Source: Streptomyces sp. NRRL F-2580 (GTDB lineage Bacteria; Actinomycetota; Actinomycetes; Streptomycetales; Streptomycetaceae). Taken from it: DNA of 64,000 nt. The first letter of the stretch is position 1. Each line of letters opens with the position of its first letter. Under the pieces are notes generated by a model that saw only the letters and a list, made by a program, of their open reading frames with translations, had not been told where the DNA came from and did no database searches. A program made the translations under genes and the position numbers. The stretch covers positions 1 through 64,000 of the forward strand of contig NZ_JOIR01000010.1 of the NCBI RefSeq assembly GCF_000720115.1, given 5' to 3'. Positions 52,919 through 61,366 of this stretch are shown piece after piece.

Positions 52919-54082
52919 TCAGCAGTTGGCGTGCGTGGTACGGCCGGCGAAGCGGTCCGCCAGCCAGTTCCCGGCCGCCAGGGAGTGCGTGATCACACCG
53001 CTGACGTGCTCACCGGCCCAGACGGTGTCGAATTCGAGGTTCGCGCCCCGGGCGCACCAGTCGGAGCGCAGCCGGCGGCCCACCCCGTACGGGATCAGCT
53101 CGTCGGCGAGCGCGTGGTACTGGTACACCGGCGCGGCCGGGGCCGTCCGCCCGAGGCGGCTCTGGTTCAGCCGGGCCCGCCAGTCCGGCTGGGCGAGCGG
53201 GTCGCGCGTGGTCAGGTCGGAGATCCGCTTGAAGGAGCCGGCGATCGCGTCGATCGCCACGCAGTTCTCCTTCATCCCGGAGACCAGCAGCCGGCCCGCC
53301 GGGTTGAGGTAGGAGTCCAGCTTCAGCTCCGGGAAGGCCGCGTCCTGTCCGGCGGCCGCCATGAAGATGAGCCCGGAGCCGTAGGAGCCGTTGTTGTAGT
53401 CGGCCACCTCCAGCAGGTCGGCGGGGACACCGCCGGTGGCCGTGCCCTTCACCTGGAGCTCGGGGGCGTACGAGCCCTGCAGCTCGGCGGCCCAGCTGCT
53501 GGCCTGCCCGCCCTGGGAGTAGCCCATGATGCCGACCGGGCCGGTCGGCGACAGGCCCGTCCCGGGCAGCCGCTGGGCGGCGCGGGCCGCGTCGAGGACG
53601 GCGTGCCCGGCGGAGGGGCCGACCGTGTAGGTGTGGACGCCCGGCGTGCCGAGGCCCTCGTAGTCGGTGACGACCACGGCCCAGCCGCGGAGGGTGAGCT
53701 GCTGGATGAGGTTGGCTTCCATGGCGGTGCCGTGGGGGAGGTTGTCGCTCGGCGCGCAGGAGTCGCCGAGGCCGACCGTGCCGACGGCGTACGTGATCAG
53801 GGGGCGCGGGCCGCTCCGGCCGTCCTGCGGGACGATGACGGTGCCGGAGACGGTGTTCGGGGTCCCATCGGCGGTGGTCGAGCGGTAGTGGATCTTCCAG
53901 GCCCTGGTGTTGGTGGGCTGGCCGGGCAGCGGGTGGAAGGCGGACGGGGCGCTGGCGACGATGTCGCCGGGGGAGGAGGCGGGGGCGGAGACGGGGGCGG
54001 CGCCGGCGGTGGGGATCGCGGCCGGGACCGCCGAGACGGCCAGGGCGGCCACGGCGGCGAGGGCGGTGCTGCGCAAACGCAT
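52919..54082 (-). CDS. Secreted lipase, alpha/beta hydrolase (LIP family)
   Basis: A 387-residue secreted hydrolase. The signal peptide is the first 28 residues (RLRSTALAAVAALAVSAVPA, cleavage after Ala-Gly-Ala). The nucleophile elbow is GIMGYSQGGQASSWA with its Ser, and a His near the end (WAGEHVSGVITHSLA) plus an Asp (ALADELIPYG) complete a plausible triad. Three or four cysteines suggest disulfides. The secretory-lipase (LIP) family hydrolyses acyl esters, and the neighbouring acyl-CoA synthetases could use the released fatty acids. Confidence 0.9.
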   Translation of the reverse strand: MRLRSTALAAVAALAVSAVPAAIPTAGAAPVSAPASSPGDIVASAPSAFHPLPGQPTNTRAWKIHYRSTTADGTPNTVSGTVIVPQDGRSGPRPLITYAVGTVGLGDSCAPSDNLPHGTAMEANLIQQLTLRGWAVVVTDYEGLGTPGVHTYTVGPSAGHAVLDAARAAQRLPGTGLSPTGPVGIMGYSQGGQASSWAAELQGSYAPELQVKGTATGGVPADLLEVADYNNGSYGSGLIFMAAAGQDAAFPELKLDSYLNPAGRLLVSGMKENCVAIDAIAGSFKRISDLTTRDPLAQPDWRARLNQSRLGRTAPAAPVYQYHALADELIPYGVGRRLRSDWCARGANLEFDTVWAGEHVSGVITHSLAAGNWLADRFAGRTTHANC

Positions 54083-54218
54083 GGGGGGCTCCCAGAGGCT
54101 CGTTCCGTGCGGGGATCGGTGAGCCGAAGGTAGTGACCGACCAGTAGGAAGGTCGCTGACCGCGCAGCTCAGCTTTCCTGGCCCGAAAACGCACCCGCCG
54201 GGGCGCCCGTGTGCCGAA

Positions 54219-54401
54219 TCAGGCGGCGCGAGCCCTGCTGCCGGCGTACGCCTGGTCCCGCTCGCCGGAGTCGGGCTTCATGGGGATGAGGCTGCCGGTG
54301 GAGGGCGTCATGCGGGAGGAGCCGAGGGCACTGGGGGCCACGCGGATGGCTCCCACGGCGATGGCGGCCTTGAGGAGGGCGAGGCGGTGGATGCTGGTCA
54401 T
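54219..54401 (-). CDS. Small exported or membrane-associated peptide
   Basis: A 60-residue frame with ATG at 54401 and an AAGGAG site six bases upstream. The N-terminus is hydrophobic (RLALLKAAIAVGAIRVAPSA), like a weak signal peptide, and the rest is polar (PSTGSLIPMKPDSGERDQAY). No family recognised. The good ribosome binding site is the main support. Confidence 0.5.
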   Translation of the reverse strand: MTSIHRLALLKAAIAVGAIRVAPSALGSSRMTPSTGSLIPMKPDSGERDQAYAGSRARAA

Positions 54402-54611
54402 GACGGTCTCCTTCAGGCGATGGCGATGGCGATGGCGATGGCGAACGGGAAGAGGGAAGCGGGGAGCGGGGAGCGGGGACCGAGCCCCGTGCATCCATTG
54501 CGCTCCATGCGAGACACCGCGTCACGCCACTGAATCCCGGGACTTGACAGCAGGCCCGGGGGCCGAACGAGGGCCCCGAACCCAGACGGCGGACCGGCCC
54601 TGGGCTGGGGG
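54402..54611. repeat. Hexanucleotide repeats between the AraC and small-peptide genes
   Basis: Five tandem GCGATG units (about 54417-54445) lie just upstream of the ribosome binding site of the small gene at 54219-54401, followed by GGGAGCGGGGAGCGGGGA. Lengths of such units change by slippage and could alter spacing of a promoter reading leftwards. Otherwise the 210 bases hold nothing recognisable. Confidence 0.6.
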
Positions 54612-55622
54612 CTAGCTGCTCGACGCAATGCGGTAGGCGCCCGGGGTCGTGCCCGTCCAGCGGCGGAAGGCGCGGTGGAAGGCCGTGTCCTCCGAGAAGC
54701 CCAGCCGCGCCGCGAGCTCCGCGATCGGCTCGCCGCTCTCCGCCAGCCCCGCGATCGCCGCGTCCCGCCGCACGTGGTCCTTCAGCTGCTGGAACGAGGT
54801 CCCCTCCTGCTGGAGCCGGCGCCGCAACGTGGCCGGGGACACCGCGAGCCGCGCCGCCACCTCGCCGAGCGCGGGCAGCCGCGGCGACGTGCGCAGCCGC
54901 TGCGTCAGGGTCCGGCGTACCTGCTCCGCGACCGTGGTCCCGTACTCCGGGCGCGACAGCAGGTCGAACGGCGCGCGCCGGAGCATCGCGTCGAGTGCGG
55001 GCTCGTCCCGTACGAGCGGCGCGGTCAGCCAGTGCGCGTCGAAGGCGGCGCCCGTACGGTCCGCCCCGAAACGGACCGGGCAGTCGAAGAGGACCTCGTA
55101 CTCCTCCTCGTGCGGCGGCGGGGGATAGGCGAAGGCGGCGTACGCCAGCGGGATGCGCCGCCCCACCAGCCAGCTGCTCAGCCGGTGCCAGATCGCGAGC
55201 ACGCACTCGGTGAGGAAACGGTCCTCGTCCCGGGCGAAGTCGTTGCGCACGGTGAACCGGGCCTCGCCGCCCGCCACTTCGAGCGCCAGCTCCGGCCCGC
55301 CCGGGAACAGCCCGTAGAACGCGGCCGCCCGCTCCGTCGCCGCGCCCAGGTCACGGCAGCCGAGCGAGGCGTGACACATCATCGCGAAGGTGCCGGGACG
55401 GCTCGGGACCGGGCTCAGCGCGAGGAACTCGTCCTGCGTGGTCCGGTACAGCGCCCGGAACAGCCGGGCGAACTGCGCGGGCGTGATCCGCGCCCGGTCG
55501 TCGCCCAGCAGCAGCGGCGGGATCTGCGCCTCCTGGAGCAGCGGCACGGTGTCGATGCCGCTGCCGCGCGCCCCCGCGAGCAGGGCGCGTACGTGGTGCA
55601 CGGTGATCGTCCGCCTCCCCAT
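54612..55622 (-). CDS. AraC-family regulator (OruR/ArgR-like)
   Basis: A 336-residue regulator with the N-terminal Arabinose_bd-like domain (TITVHHVRALLAGARGSGID) and a C-terminal HTH_18 pair: VAARLAVSPATLRRRLQQEG, SFQQLKDHVRRDAAIAGLAE, IAELAARLGFSEDTAFHRAF, RRWTGTTPGAYR. This branch often governs amino-acid or fatty-acid catabolism. It is divergent from the second acyl-CoA synthetase at 55775, the most likely target. Confidence 0.92.
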   Translation of the reverse strand: MGRRTITVHHVRALLAGARGSGIDTVPLLQEAQIPPLLLGDDRARITPAQFARLFRALYRTTQDEFLALSPVPSRPGTFAMMCHASLGCRDLGAATERAAAFYGLFPGGPELALEVAGGEARFTVRNDFARDEDRFLTECVLAIWHRLSSWLVGRRIPLAYAAFAYPPPPHEEEYEVLFDCPVRFGADRTGAAFDAHWLTAPLVRDEPALDAMLRRAPFDLLSRPEYGTTVAEQVRRTLTQRLRTSPRLPALGEVAARLAVSPATLRRRLQQEGTSFQQLKDHVRRDAAIAGLAESGEPIAELAARLGFSEDTAFHRAFRRWTGTTPGAYRIASSS

Positions 55623-55774
55623 GCCTCGACGGTAGCCCGCGGCGGCGCGGGGCGATACGGACGTGCGCGGACCGGTGAGCGCTCGGGTCAGCAGGGGTGA
55701 CGCTTCCGGTCATGCCGCGGCGGCCGTACGCCTGCCTAGCGTCGGGGGTCACCAACTCCCCCGGAGGGCATGCG

Positions 55775-57547
55775 ATGGACGGTCGGCCGAGCACGCTGGC
55801 GGTGTTCACCCAGTGGACCGAGGAGCGGTACGGGCCGGAGACGGCCCTGCGGTTCCGGTCGCCCGACGGCGGGTGGCAGACCCGTACGTACGGGGAACTG
55901 GCCGCGGAGGTACGGGCCGTCGGGTGCGCGCTGCTCGGCCTGGGCGTCGCGGCCGGGGAACGGGTCGCCGTACTGGCGGAGACCCGGCCGCAGTGGACGT
56001 ACACGCACTTCGGGGTGCTGGCGGCGGGCGCGGTCCTCGTACCGGTCTACCCGACGGCGGGGGAGGAGGAACTCGCCTGGGTCCTGTCGGATTCGGAGGC
56101 CGTCGTCGTGGTCTGCGACGACGGGAGACAGGCGGAACGCGTCGGGGCGCTCCGGGCGAAACTGCCCGCGCTGCGGTCGGTGGTGCTGATGGACGACCTG
56201 GACGACCTGCCTGGGGGGGGTGGGCCGGCTGGGGTGGGCGGGCCGGCCGGGGTGGACGCCGGGGCCGAGGCCGAGCTGCGGGCTCGGGCGGCGGCCGTGA
56301 CCCCCGCCGCGGACGCGTCGATCGTCTACACCTCGGGCACGACGGGCCTGCCCAAGGGCTGCCGCCTCACCCACGGGAACCTGGGCGCCATCCAGGACGC
56401 CACCGTCCCCCTCATCAAGGGCGGGCCGGGGGACTCCACGTACCTGTACCTGCCCCTCGCGCACATGCTCGCCCAGCTGATCCAGTTCACGACCCTGCTG
56501 GAGGGCGGGGAGCTGTGCTACTTCGGCGGCCGGATCGAGGACGTGCTCACGGAGATCGCGGAAGTCGCACCGACCCATCTCCCCTCTGTTCCCAGGCTGT
56601 TCGAGAAGCTGCACTCGGTGGTCCTCTCGCTGGCGGAGTCCCGGGAGGGCGGCCGCGAACGCTTCGAGGAGGCCGTACGGGTGGGCATACTCGCGGCGGA
56701 CGGCCGGCTGCCGGAGGACCGGCGGGCGGAGTACGAGGCGGCGGAGAAGTCCCTCTACTCCCTGGTCAGGGGCGCGTTCGGCGGCCGGCTGAAATGGGCG
56801 CTCACCGGCGGCGCCCCGATCGCCCCGGCGACCCTGGACTTCCTGCGCGCCTGCGGGATCACCGTCTTCGAGGGGTACGGGATGACGGAGTCGGGCGGAG
56901 TCATCTCCCTCAACCACCCGGAGGCGGCGCGCCACGGGACGGTCGGCCGTCCGATCGCGGGCTGCGAGGTACGGATCGCGGAGGACGGCGAGGTGCTGGC
57001 GCGCGGGGCGATGGTGTTCCCGGGCTACCACGCGAACGCCGCCGCGACGGCGCGGGCGCTGGACGGGGAGGGCTGGCTGCACACCGGCGACCTGGGGGAA
57101 CTGGACGCCGACGGCTACCTCCGCATCACGGGCCGCAAGAAGGAGCTGATCATCACCTCCGCCGGGAAGAACCTCACCCCGACGGAGGTCGAGTTCGCCG
57201 TCCAGCGCTCGCGCTACGTCTCCCGCGCGGTCCTGATCGGCGACCGCCGCCCCTACCCGGTCGCCCTGATCACCCTGGACGCGGAGGAGATCACGGCCTG
57301 GGCGGCGCGCGAGGGCCTCGACCCGGGCCCTACCCCGGCCACGTACCCGGCGGTCCGCGCCCTGATCGAAGCGGCGGTGGCCGAAGCCAATGCCACGGTC
57401 TCCCGCCCGGCCCGCATCCGCGCCTTCCACATCCTCCCGGAGGACTTCACGACGGCGGCGGGCACCCTGACCCCGACCCTGAAACTCCGCCGCGCGGCGG
57501 TGGCGGAACGGTACGCGGAGGTGATCGAGGGGCTGTACGGGGGGTGA
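55775..57547 (+). CDS. Long-chain acyl-CoA synthetase (AMP-forming), second copy
   Basis: A 590-residue ANL ligase, with SIVYTSGTTGLPKGCRLTHG, FEGYGMTESGGVISLNHPEA, LHTGDLGELDADGYLRITGR, KKELIITSAGKN and the C-terminal TLKLRRAAVAERY, where the catalytic lysine is present. It is about 45 residues shorter than the copy at 50890, with a Gly/Ala-rich tract (GGGGPAGVGGPAGVDAGAEA) in the middle. ATG at 55775 has GGAGGG six bases before it. The two copies probably arose by an old duplication; divergence suggests different chain-length preference. Confidence 0.94.
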   Translation: MDGRPSTLAVFTQWTEERYGPETALRFRSPDGGWQTRTYGELAAEVRAVGCALLGLGVAAGERVAVLAETRPQWTYTHFGVLAAGAVLVPVYPTAGEEELAWVLSDSEAVVVVCDDGRQAERVGALRAKLPALRSVVLMDDLDDLPGGGGPAGVGGPAGVDAGAEAELRARAAAVTPAADASIVYTSGTTGLPKGCRLTHGNLGAIQDATVPLIKGGPGDSTYLYLPLAHMLAQLIQFTTLLEGGELCYFGGRIEDVLTEIAEVAPTHLPSVPRLFEKLHSVVLSLAESREGGRERFEEAVRVGILAADGRLPEDRRAEYEAAEKSLYSLVRGAFGGRLKWALTGGAPIAPATLDFLRACGITVFEGYGMTESGGVISLNHPEAARHGTVGRPIAGCEVRIAEDGEVLARGAMVFPGYHANAAATARALDGEGWLHTGDLGELDADGYLRITGRKKELIITSAGKNLTPTEVEFAVQRSRYVSRAVLIGDRRPYPVALITLDAEEITAWAAREGLDPGPTPATYPAVRALIEAAVAEANATVSRPARIRAFHILPEDFTTAAGTLTPTLKLRRAAVAERYAEVIEGLYGG

Positions 57548-57721
57548 GGGTCTGGCGCAGCGCCAAGAGCGCCCGGCCCGCGCCTTCCCCAGCGAAGAGA
57601 CAGCCGCATACGCACGGCGCGGGTTCGCCGCTGAGCACACGCCTTGAGTTCGGAGGAACCGGCACGGGGAGGGGGGCGTCCAGTGGTGCACAAGATCGAT
57701 AACGGATCCAAGGAGTTCGGC

Positions 57722-58345
57722 ATGACGGGCACGGCCACGCGGTACCTCCATCTCGTCCGGCACGGCGAGGCGCTGCCGGACGAGAGCGGGCTGACGGCGG
57801 GCGGCCGCCGGCAGGCCACGCTGCTCGGCCGGCGCCTCCGAGACGTCCCGCTCGCGGCGGTGCACCACGGCCCGCTGCCCCGGGCCGAGCAGACGGCACA
57901 GCTGATCGGCGACCAGCTGAAGGACGTTCCTCTGCACCGGTCGGAGGCTGCCGGTGACTACGTCCCCTACCTGCCGCAAAGGGAGGAGCTTCCGGCGGAA
58001 TCCGCCGACTTCTACCTCCGCTTTCTCGAAGGTGCCTCTGACGAGGAGCGGGAGCGGGGACCTGGGCTGGTCCGCGAGGCGATGGAGCGGTTCACCGGTC
58101 CGGTGGACGGCGAAGAGGACCGCCACGAACTGGTCGTCACCCACAACTTCCTGGTCGCCTGGCTCGTCCGCGAGGCCATGCACGCTCCGAAGTGGCGCTG
58201 GCTCGGCCTCAACCACGCCAACGCCGCCCTGACGGTCATCCGGTACGCGCCTGATCGACCCGCCGCCGTCCTCTTCTCCAACGACATGCGGCACCTCCCC
58301 GCCGAACTCCGCTGGACCGGCTTCCCGCCCGAGCTGCACTTCTGA
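57722..58345 (+). CDS. Histidine phosphatase family protein
   Basis: A 207-residue phosphatase. The Arg-His-Gly motif is LHLVRHGEALPDESGLTAGG, followed by HHGPLPRAEQTAQLIGDQ and the second-histidine motif LVVTHNFLVAWLVREAMH. It is a SixA/broad-specificity type rather than a glycolytic mutase. ATG at 57722 has AAGGAG six bases upstream. The HAF-repeat remnant begins directly after the stop. Confidence 0.9.
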   Translation: MTGTATRYLHLVRHGEALPDESGLTAGGRRQATLLGRRLRDVPLAAVHHGPLPRAEQTAQLIGDQLKDVPLHRSEAAGDYVPYLPQREELPAESADFYLRFLEGASDEERERGPGLVREAMERFTGPVDGEEDRHELVVTHNFLVAWLVREAMHAPKWRWLGLNHANAALTVIRYAPDRPAAVLFSNDMRHLPAELRWTGFPPELHF

Positions 58346-58348
58346 CGC

Positions 58349-58781
58349 TGACGGACGATCCCCTGCCCGCCCCGGACGAAGTCACGGTGGCAGGGTTCAC
58401 CGACACGCCGGACGGCGCACGGCACGCCGCCCGGTGGTCCGCGTCAGGCGCCCTCACCCGGCTGGAGGCGTGGTCGTCGCGAAGGTCAAGGACCGTTCCC
58501 CGCGCTGGAGCGCAGCCGGCACCACCGTCACCGAACTCGAACTGCTCCGGGGTACCGGCCACGCCTTCGTCCAGGGCATCAACGACGCGGGAACCAGCGT
58601 CGGCACCTCCGACGAACGCGCCGTGACGCGGGACGCGCAGGGCAAGGTCACCGCGCTGCCCCCTCCCGTCGGCCTCGGCCAGGCCGACCCGGTCGCGATC
58701 AACGCGGCCGGGAGCGTCGCGGGCGACATGGCGAGCTCCAGCGCCTGGCCGGTCCAGTGGCGGGCCGTCGTCTGGCGGTAG
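58349..58781 (+). pseudogene. Remnant of a HAF-repeat extracellular protein
   Basis: Two pieces of a repeat protein lie in different frames. The first (TVAGFTDTPDGARHAARWSA, about 58385-58475) and the second (FVQGINDAGTSVGTSDERAV, AINAAGSVAGD, QWRAVVWR and stop at 58781) both match HAF repeats, the GINDAGxxVG type. No start, signal peptide or promoter remains and the frame changes near 58475, so it is a broken C-terminal fragment. Confidence 0.7.
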
Positions 58782-58843
58782 CCGTCGCCGGCCCCAGCCC
58801 GGGCCGGCGCCGTGGCGGCGCCGGCCCTGGGTGACGGGTCCGA

Positions 58844-60220
58844 CTAGCGGGCGTCTTCCATGTCGTCGCCCGGAAGGCCGAACTCCGGGTCGAGGTCCGG
58901 GTCGAGGCCCGCGTCCGGGGCGGGGCGGGTCTGGTGGTTGTCGGCCGGGGGCCTCGGCGCCGGCTTTTCGGGCTTGGGCTCGGGCTTCGGCCAGGGCTTC
59001 ACGTCGGGCTGGGGCTTCACGTCAGGCTGCGGCTTCACGTCGGGGTTGGGCCGCGGGGCCGGAGCGGAGTCCGGCCGCGAGCCGTTCGGAGCCGTGGGCG
59101 CGGGGGTGGGCTCCGGCCTCGGCCGGGGGCGGCCGCTCTGACGCTCGATGGCGAAGGCCTCGACCGTGCTCGTGGCGGGGCCCTCGGCGCGGACCAGGCC
59201 TCCGATGGCGTACACGCAGTGGTGCTTCGAGTCCCTGGGGCACGGCGCCGCGGCCACACCGTGGTCCGTGTGGCCCGTCGGCGTGGAGGGCAGCGTCACC
59301 CAGGCATTGGTGACCGGTGTGTAGGCCTCGACCGTGGTCGGCGCTTCGTCTCCGCCCACGGTGTAGATGCAGCCGTTGCTCATGCCATCGGGGCAGGGGG
59401 CCGTTGCCGCCCTCCCCAAGGTGCGGGCGGTCGGAATGTCGGCCGCGGGCCCCCATTGGTTGTTGTCGGGGTTGTAGAAGTCCACCGAGAGGGGGTTGGC
59501 GTTGGTCCCGCTGATGGCGTACACGCAGAGGTGGCGAGGGTTCGGGTCCCCGGGGCAGGGCGCGGCCGCGCCGGCGTGATCGGATCGGGTGGTCGGCAGG
59601 CTCGCCACGGAGGCCCACCGGTTGGTGGCCGGGTTGTACGCCTCCGCCGTGGCGGTGCCGGTGCCACCGAAGACGTACACGCACGTGCCCCGCAGGCCCT
59701 CGGGGCACGGTGCCGTGGCCGCCGCCGCGCGGGTGCGGTCCTCCGTCAGGGGCGTCAGGGACAGCCAGGCGTTGGTCTCCGTGCTGTACGCCTCGGCGAC
59801 CCTGCTGGTCGCGGCTCCTACGGAACCCCCGAGGACGTAGACGCAGTCGCCCCGCACCCCGTTGGGACAGGGCGCCGTCGTTGCCGCTGCGTGGTCGCGG
59901 GGGGTCTTCAGCACGGGCAGCGTGGCCCAGGTGCCGCTGGAGGGGCTGTACGCCTCGAACTTCTCCGGACTGGCGATGCCGCCGGCGGCGTACACGCAGG
60001 TGCCGCGCAGCCCCTCCGGGCAGTCCGCTGCCGAGCTCGCCAGCCCGAATCTCGGGGTCGGCAGGTTCGGGACGGTCACCCACACGCCCTGCGCCGTCGC
60101 GGTCGTGGCCGACAGGGCCAGCAGCGGGGCCAGGGCGGCGACGGCGAGCCGTCGCCAGCCTCGGTGCGGGGCGCGGCCGGGCGGGGAATCGTCTTGGTCA
60201 CTTCGTGCAGTGCGCCTCAT
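58844..60220 (-). CDS. Secreted kelch-repeat protein with cysteine-patterned blades
   Basis: A 458-residue exported protein. A Tat/Sec-like start (RRLAVAALAPLLALSATTAT, cleavage after Ala-Gln-Gly or earlier Ala) precedes six to seven kelch blades. Each blade has the pattern Cys-Pro-(x)n-Cys-Val/Ile-Tyr-x-x-Gly-Gly (APCPEGLRGTCVYVFGGTG) and a Trp at NRWASV/NAWVTL, so each could be locked by a disulfide. The C-terminal 110 residues are Pro/Lys-rich (PDVKPQPDVKPQPDVKPWPK) with an acidic end and no anchor motif. ATG at 60220 has GAGAGG before it. Ligand unknown. Confidence 0.88.
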   Translation of the reverse strand: MRRTARSDQDDSPPGRAPHRGWRRLAVAALAPLLALSATTATAQGVWVTVPNLPTPRFGLASSAADCPEGLRGTCVYAAGGIASPEKFEAYSPSSGTWATLPVLKTPRDHAAATTAPCPNGVRGDCVYVLGGSVGAATSRVAEAYSTETNAWLSLTPLTEDRTRAAAATAPCPEGLRGTCVYVFGGTGTATAEAYNPATNRWASVASLPTTRSDHAGAAAPCPGDPNPRHLCVYAISGTNANPLSVDFYNPDNNQWGPAADIPTARTLGRAATAPCPDGMSNGCIYTVGGDEAPTTVEAYTPVTNAWVTLPSTPTGHTDHGVAAAPCPRDSKHHCVYAIGGLVRAEGPATSTVEAFAIERQSGRPRPRPEPTPAPTAPNGSRPDSAPAPRPNPDVKPQPDVKPQPDVKPWPKPEPKPEKPAPRPPADNHQTRPAPDAGLDPDLDPEFGLPGDDMEDAR

Positions 60221-60408
60221 GGGCACCTCTCGTGGCATGCCTCGGCAGGCTCTGCCGCGGCGGGAAGCGGGACACCTGCGAAGTTACATACGGTCATATG
60301 GCGTCGCGCGTCGTGACGGCCATATGCCTCAACGCCCCCGCCGGGGCCACCCCCCGCCCCGGCCCGGTCCCGGGCCGTCGGCGTACTCGCCCGGGCGTGG
60401 TCCCGGGC

Positions 60409-61005
60409 CTAACCCCGGGTCACCGGCCGGTAGGTGCAGACGTGGACGCCCGCCGGGCTGATGGTGGTCGAGGCCAGTTCGAGGGTGCGCAGCCCGCCGT
60501 CGGCCGGGAAGATCGACTTACCGCCGCCCAGGAGCACCGGCATGATCATGAGCCGCAGCTCGTCGACCAGGCCCTCGCCCAGCAGGGTGCGTACGAGGGT
60601 GGGACTGCCCATGACCACCAGGTCGCCGCCGTCGGCCGCGCGCAGCTCGCGGATGCGGGCCACGGCCTCGGCGCCGGCGATGCGCGTGGTGTTGTTCCAG
60701 GTCAGCTCGTCCTCGCCCAGCGTCGCGGACACCACGTACTTCGGGATGGCGTTCATCTGGTCGGCGAACGGGTCGCCGGCGCGGTCGGGCCACGCCGCGG
60801 CCATCGTCTGCCAGGTGCGGCGGCCGAAGAGCAGCGCCTCGGCCTTCGCCATCGCCTCGGCGAAGGCGCCGCCCACCACCTCCGCGTCGAAGAACGGGTG
60901 CGACCAGCCGCCGTGGGCGAAGCCGCCGTCGTTGTCCTCGCCCTGGCCGCCGGGGGCCTGTACGACGCCGTCGAGGCTCATGAATTCGGTGATGACGATG
61001 CGCAT
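60409..61005 (-). CDS. RibD C-terminal/dihydrofolate-reductase-like protein
   Basis: A 198-residue reductase of the YwjB/RibD-C group. The N-terminal strand and loop are MRIVITEFMSLDGVVQAPGG; then LLFGRRTWQTMAAAWPDRAG, and the NADPH-binding stretch GGDLVVMGSPTLVRTLLGEG, ELRLMIMPVLLGGGKSIFP. Members act on pterin or flavin precursors but most have no proven substrate. Upstream of the ATG lies a tandem 15-base repeat array. Confidence 0.92.
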   Translation of the reverse strand: MRIVITEFMSLDGVVQAPGGQGEDNDGGFAHGGWSHPFFDAEVVGGAFAEAMAKAEALLFGRRTWQTMAAAWPDRAGDPFADQMNAIPKYVVSATLGEDELTWNNTTRIAGAEAVARIRELRAADGGDLVVMGSPTLVRTLLGEGLVDELRLMIMPVLLGGGKSIFPADGGLRTLELASTTISPAGVHVCTYRPVTRG

Positions 61006-61037
61006 GGGGGTCTTCCTCTTCTTCGAGCTCTTCGAGC

Positions 61038-61112
61038 CGGTCGGCGTGTACGTGGTCGGCGTGTACGTGGTCGGCGCGTACGCGGTCGGTGCCTACGCGG
61101 TCGGTGCGTACG
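61038..61112. repeat. Tandem 15-base repeats upstream of the RibD-like gene
   Basis: About five copies of a unit like GTCGGCGTGTACGTG (plus strand; GTCGGCGCGTACGCG and GTCGGTGCCTACGCG variants) run from 61038 to 61112. They occupy the promoter/leader region of the minus-strand gene at 60409-61005 and may affect its expression by length variation. No coding function is claimed. Confidence 0.8.
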
Positions 61113-61366
61113 AAGGAGAGACTGCCGCGCTCGCCGGAATTCATCGCGCCCCCACGCGCTCGTGACGGTGACGCTGGTCACGCCGTCACCCGCCGGGCGT
61201 GGCTGAAAACGGACGACAGTGGCTGGTTCGGCAAGGGATGATGATCGATGTCTGTTCGAGCTCGCGTGCGCCCGGCTGACGCTGGGGGAACAGAACGTCT
61301 ACCAGTCGTGCGGCGCCGCGACCGGCGTGACCCCACGTCACTTCTGGCCTGAAGGAAACCCTCCTG

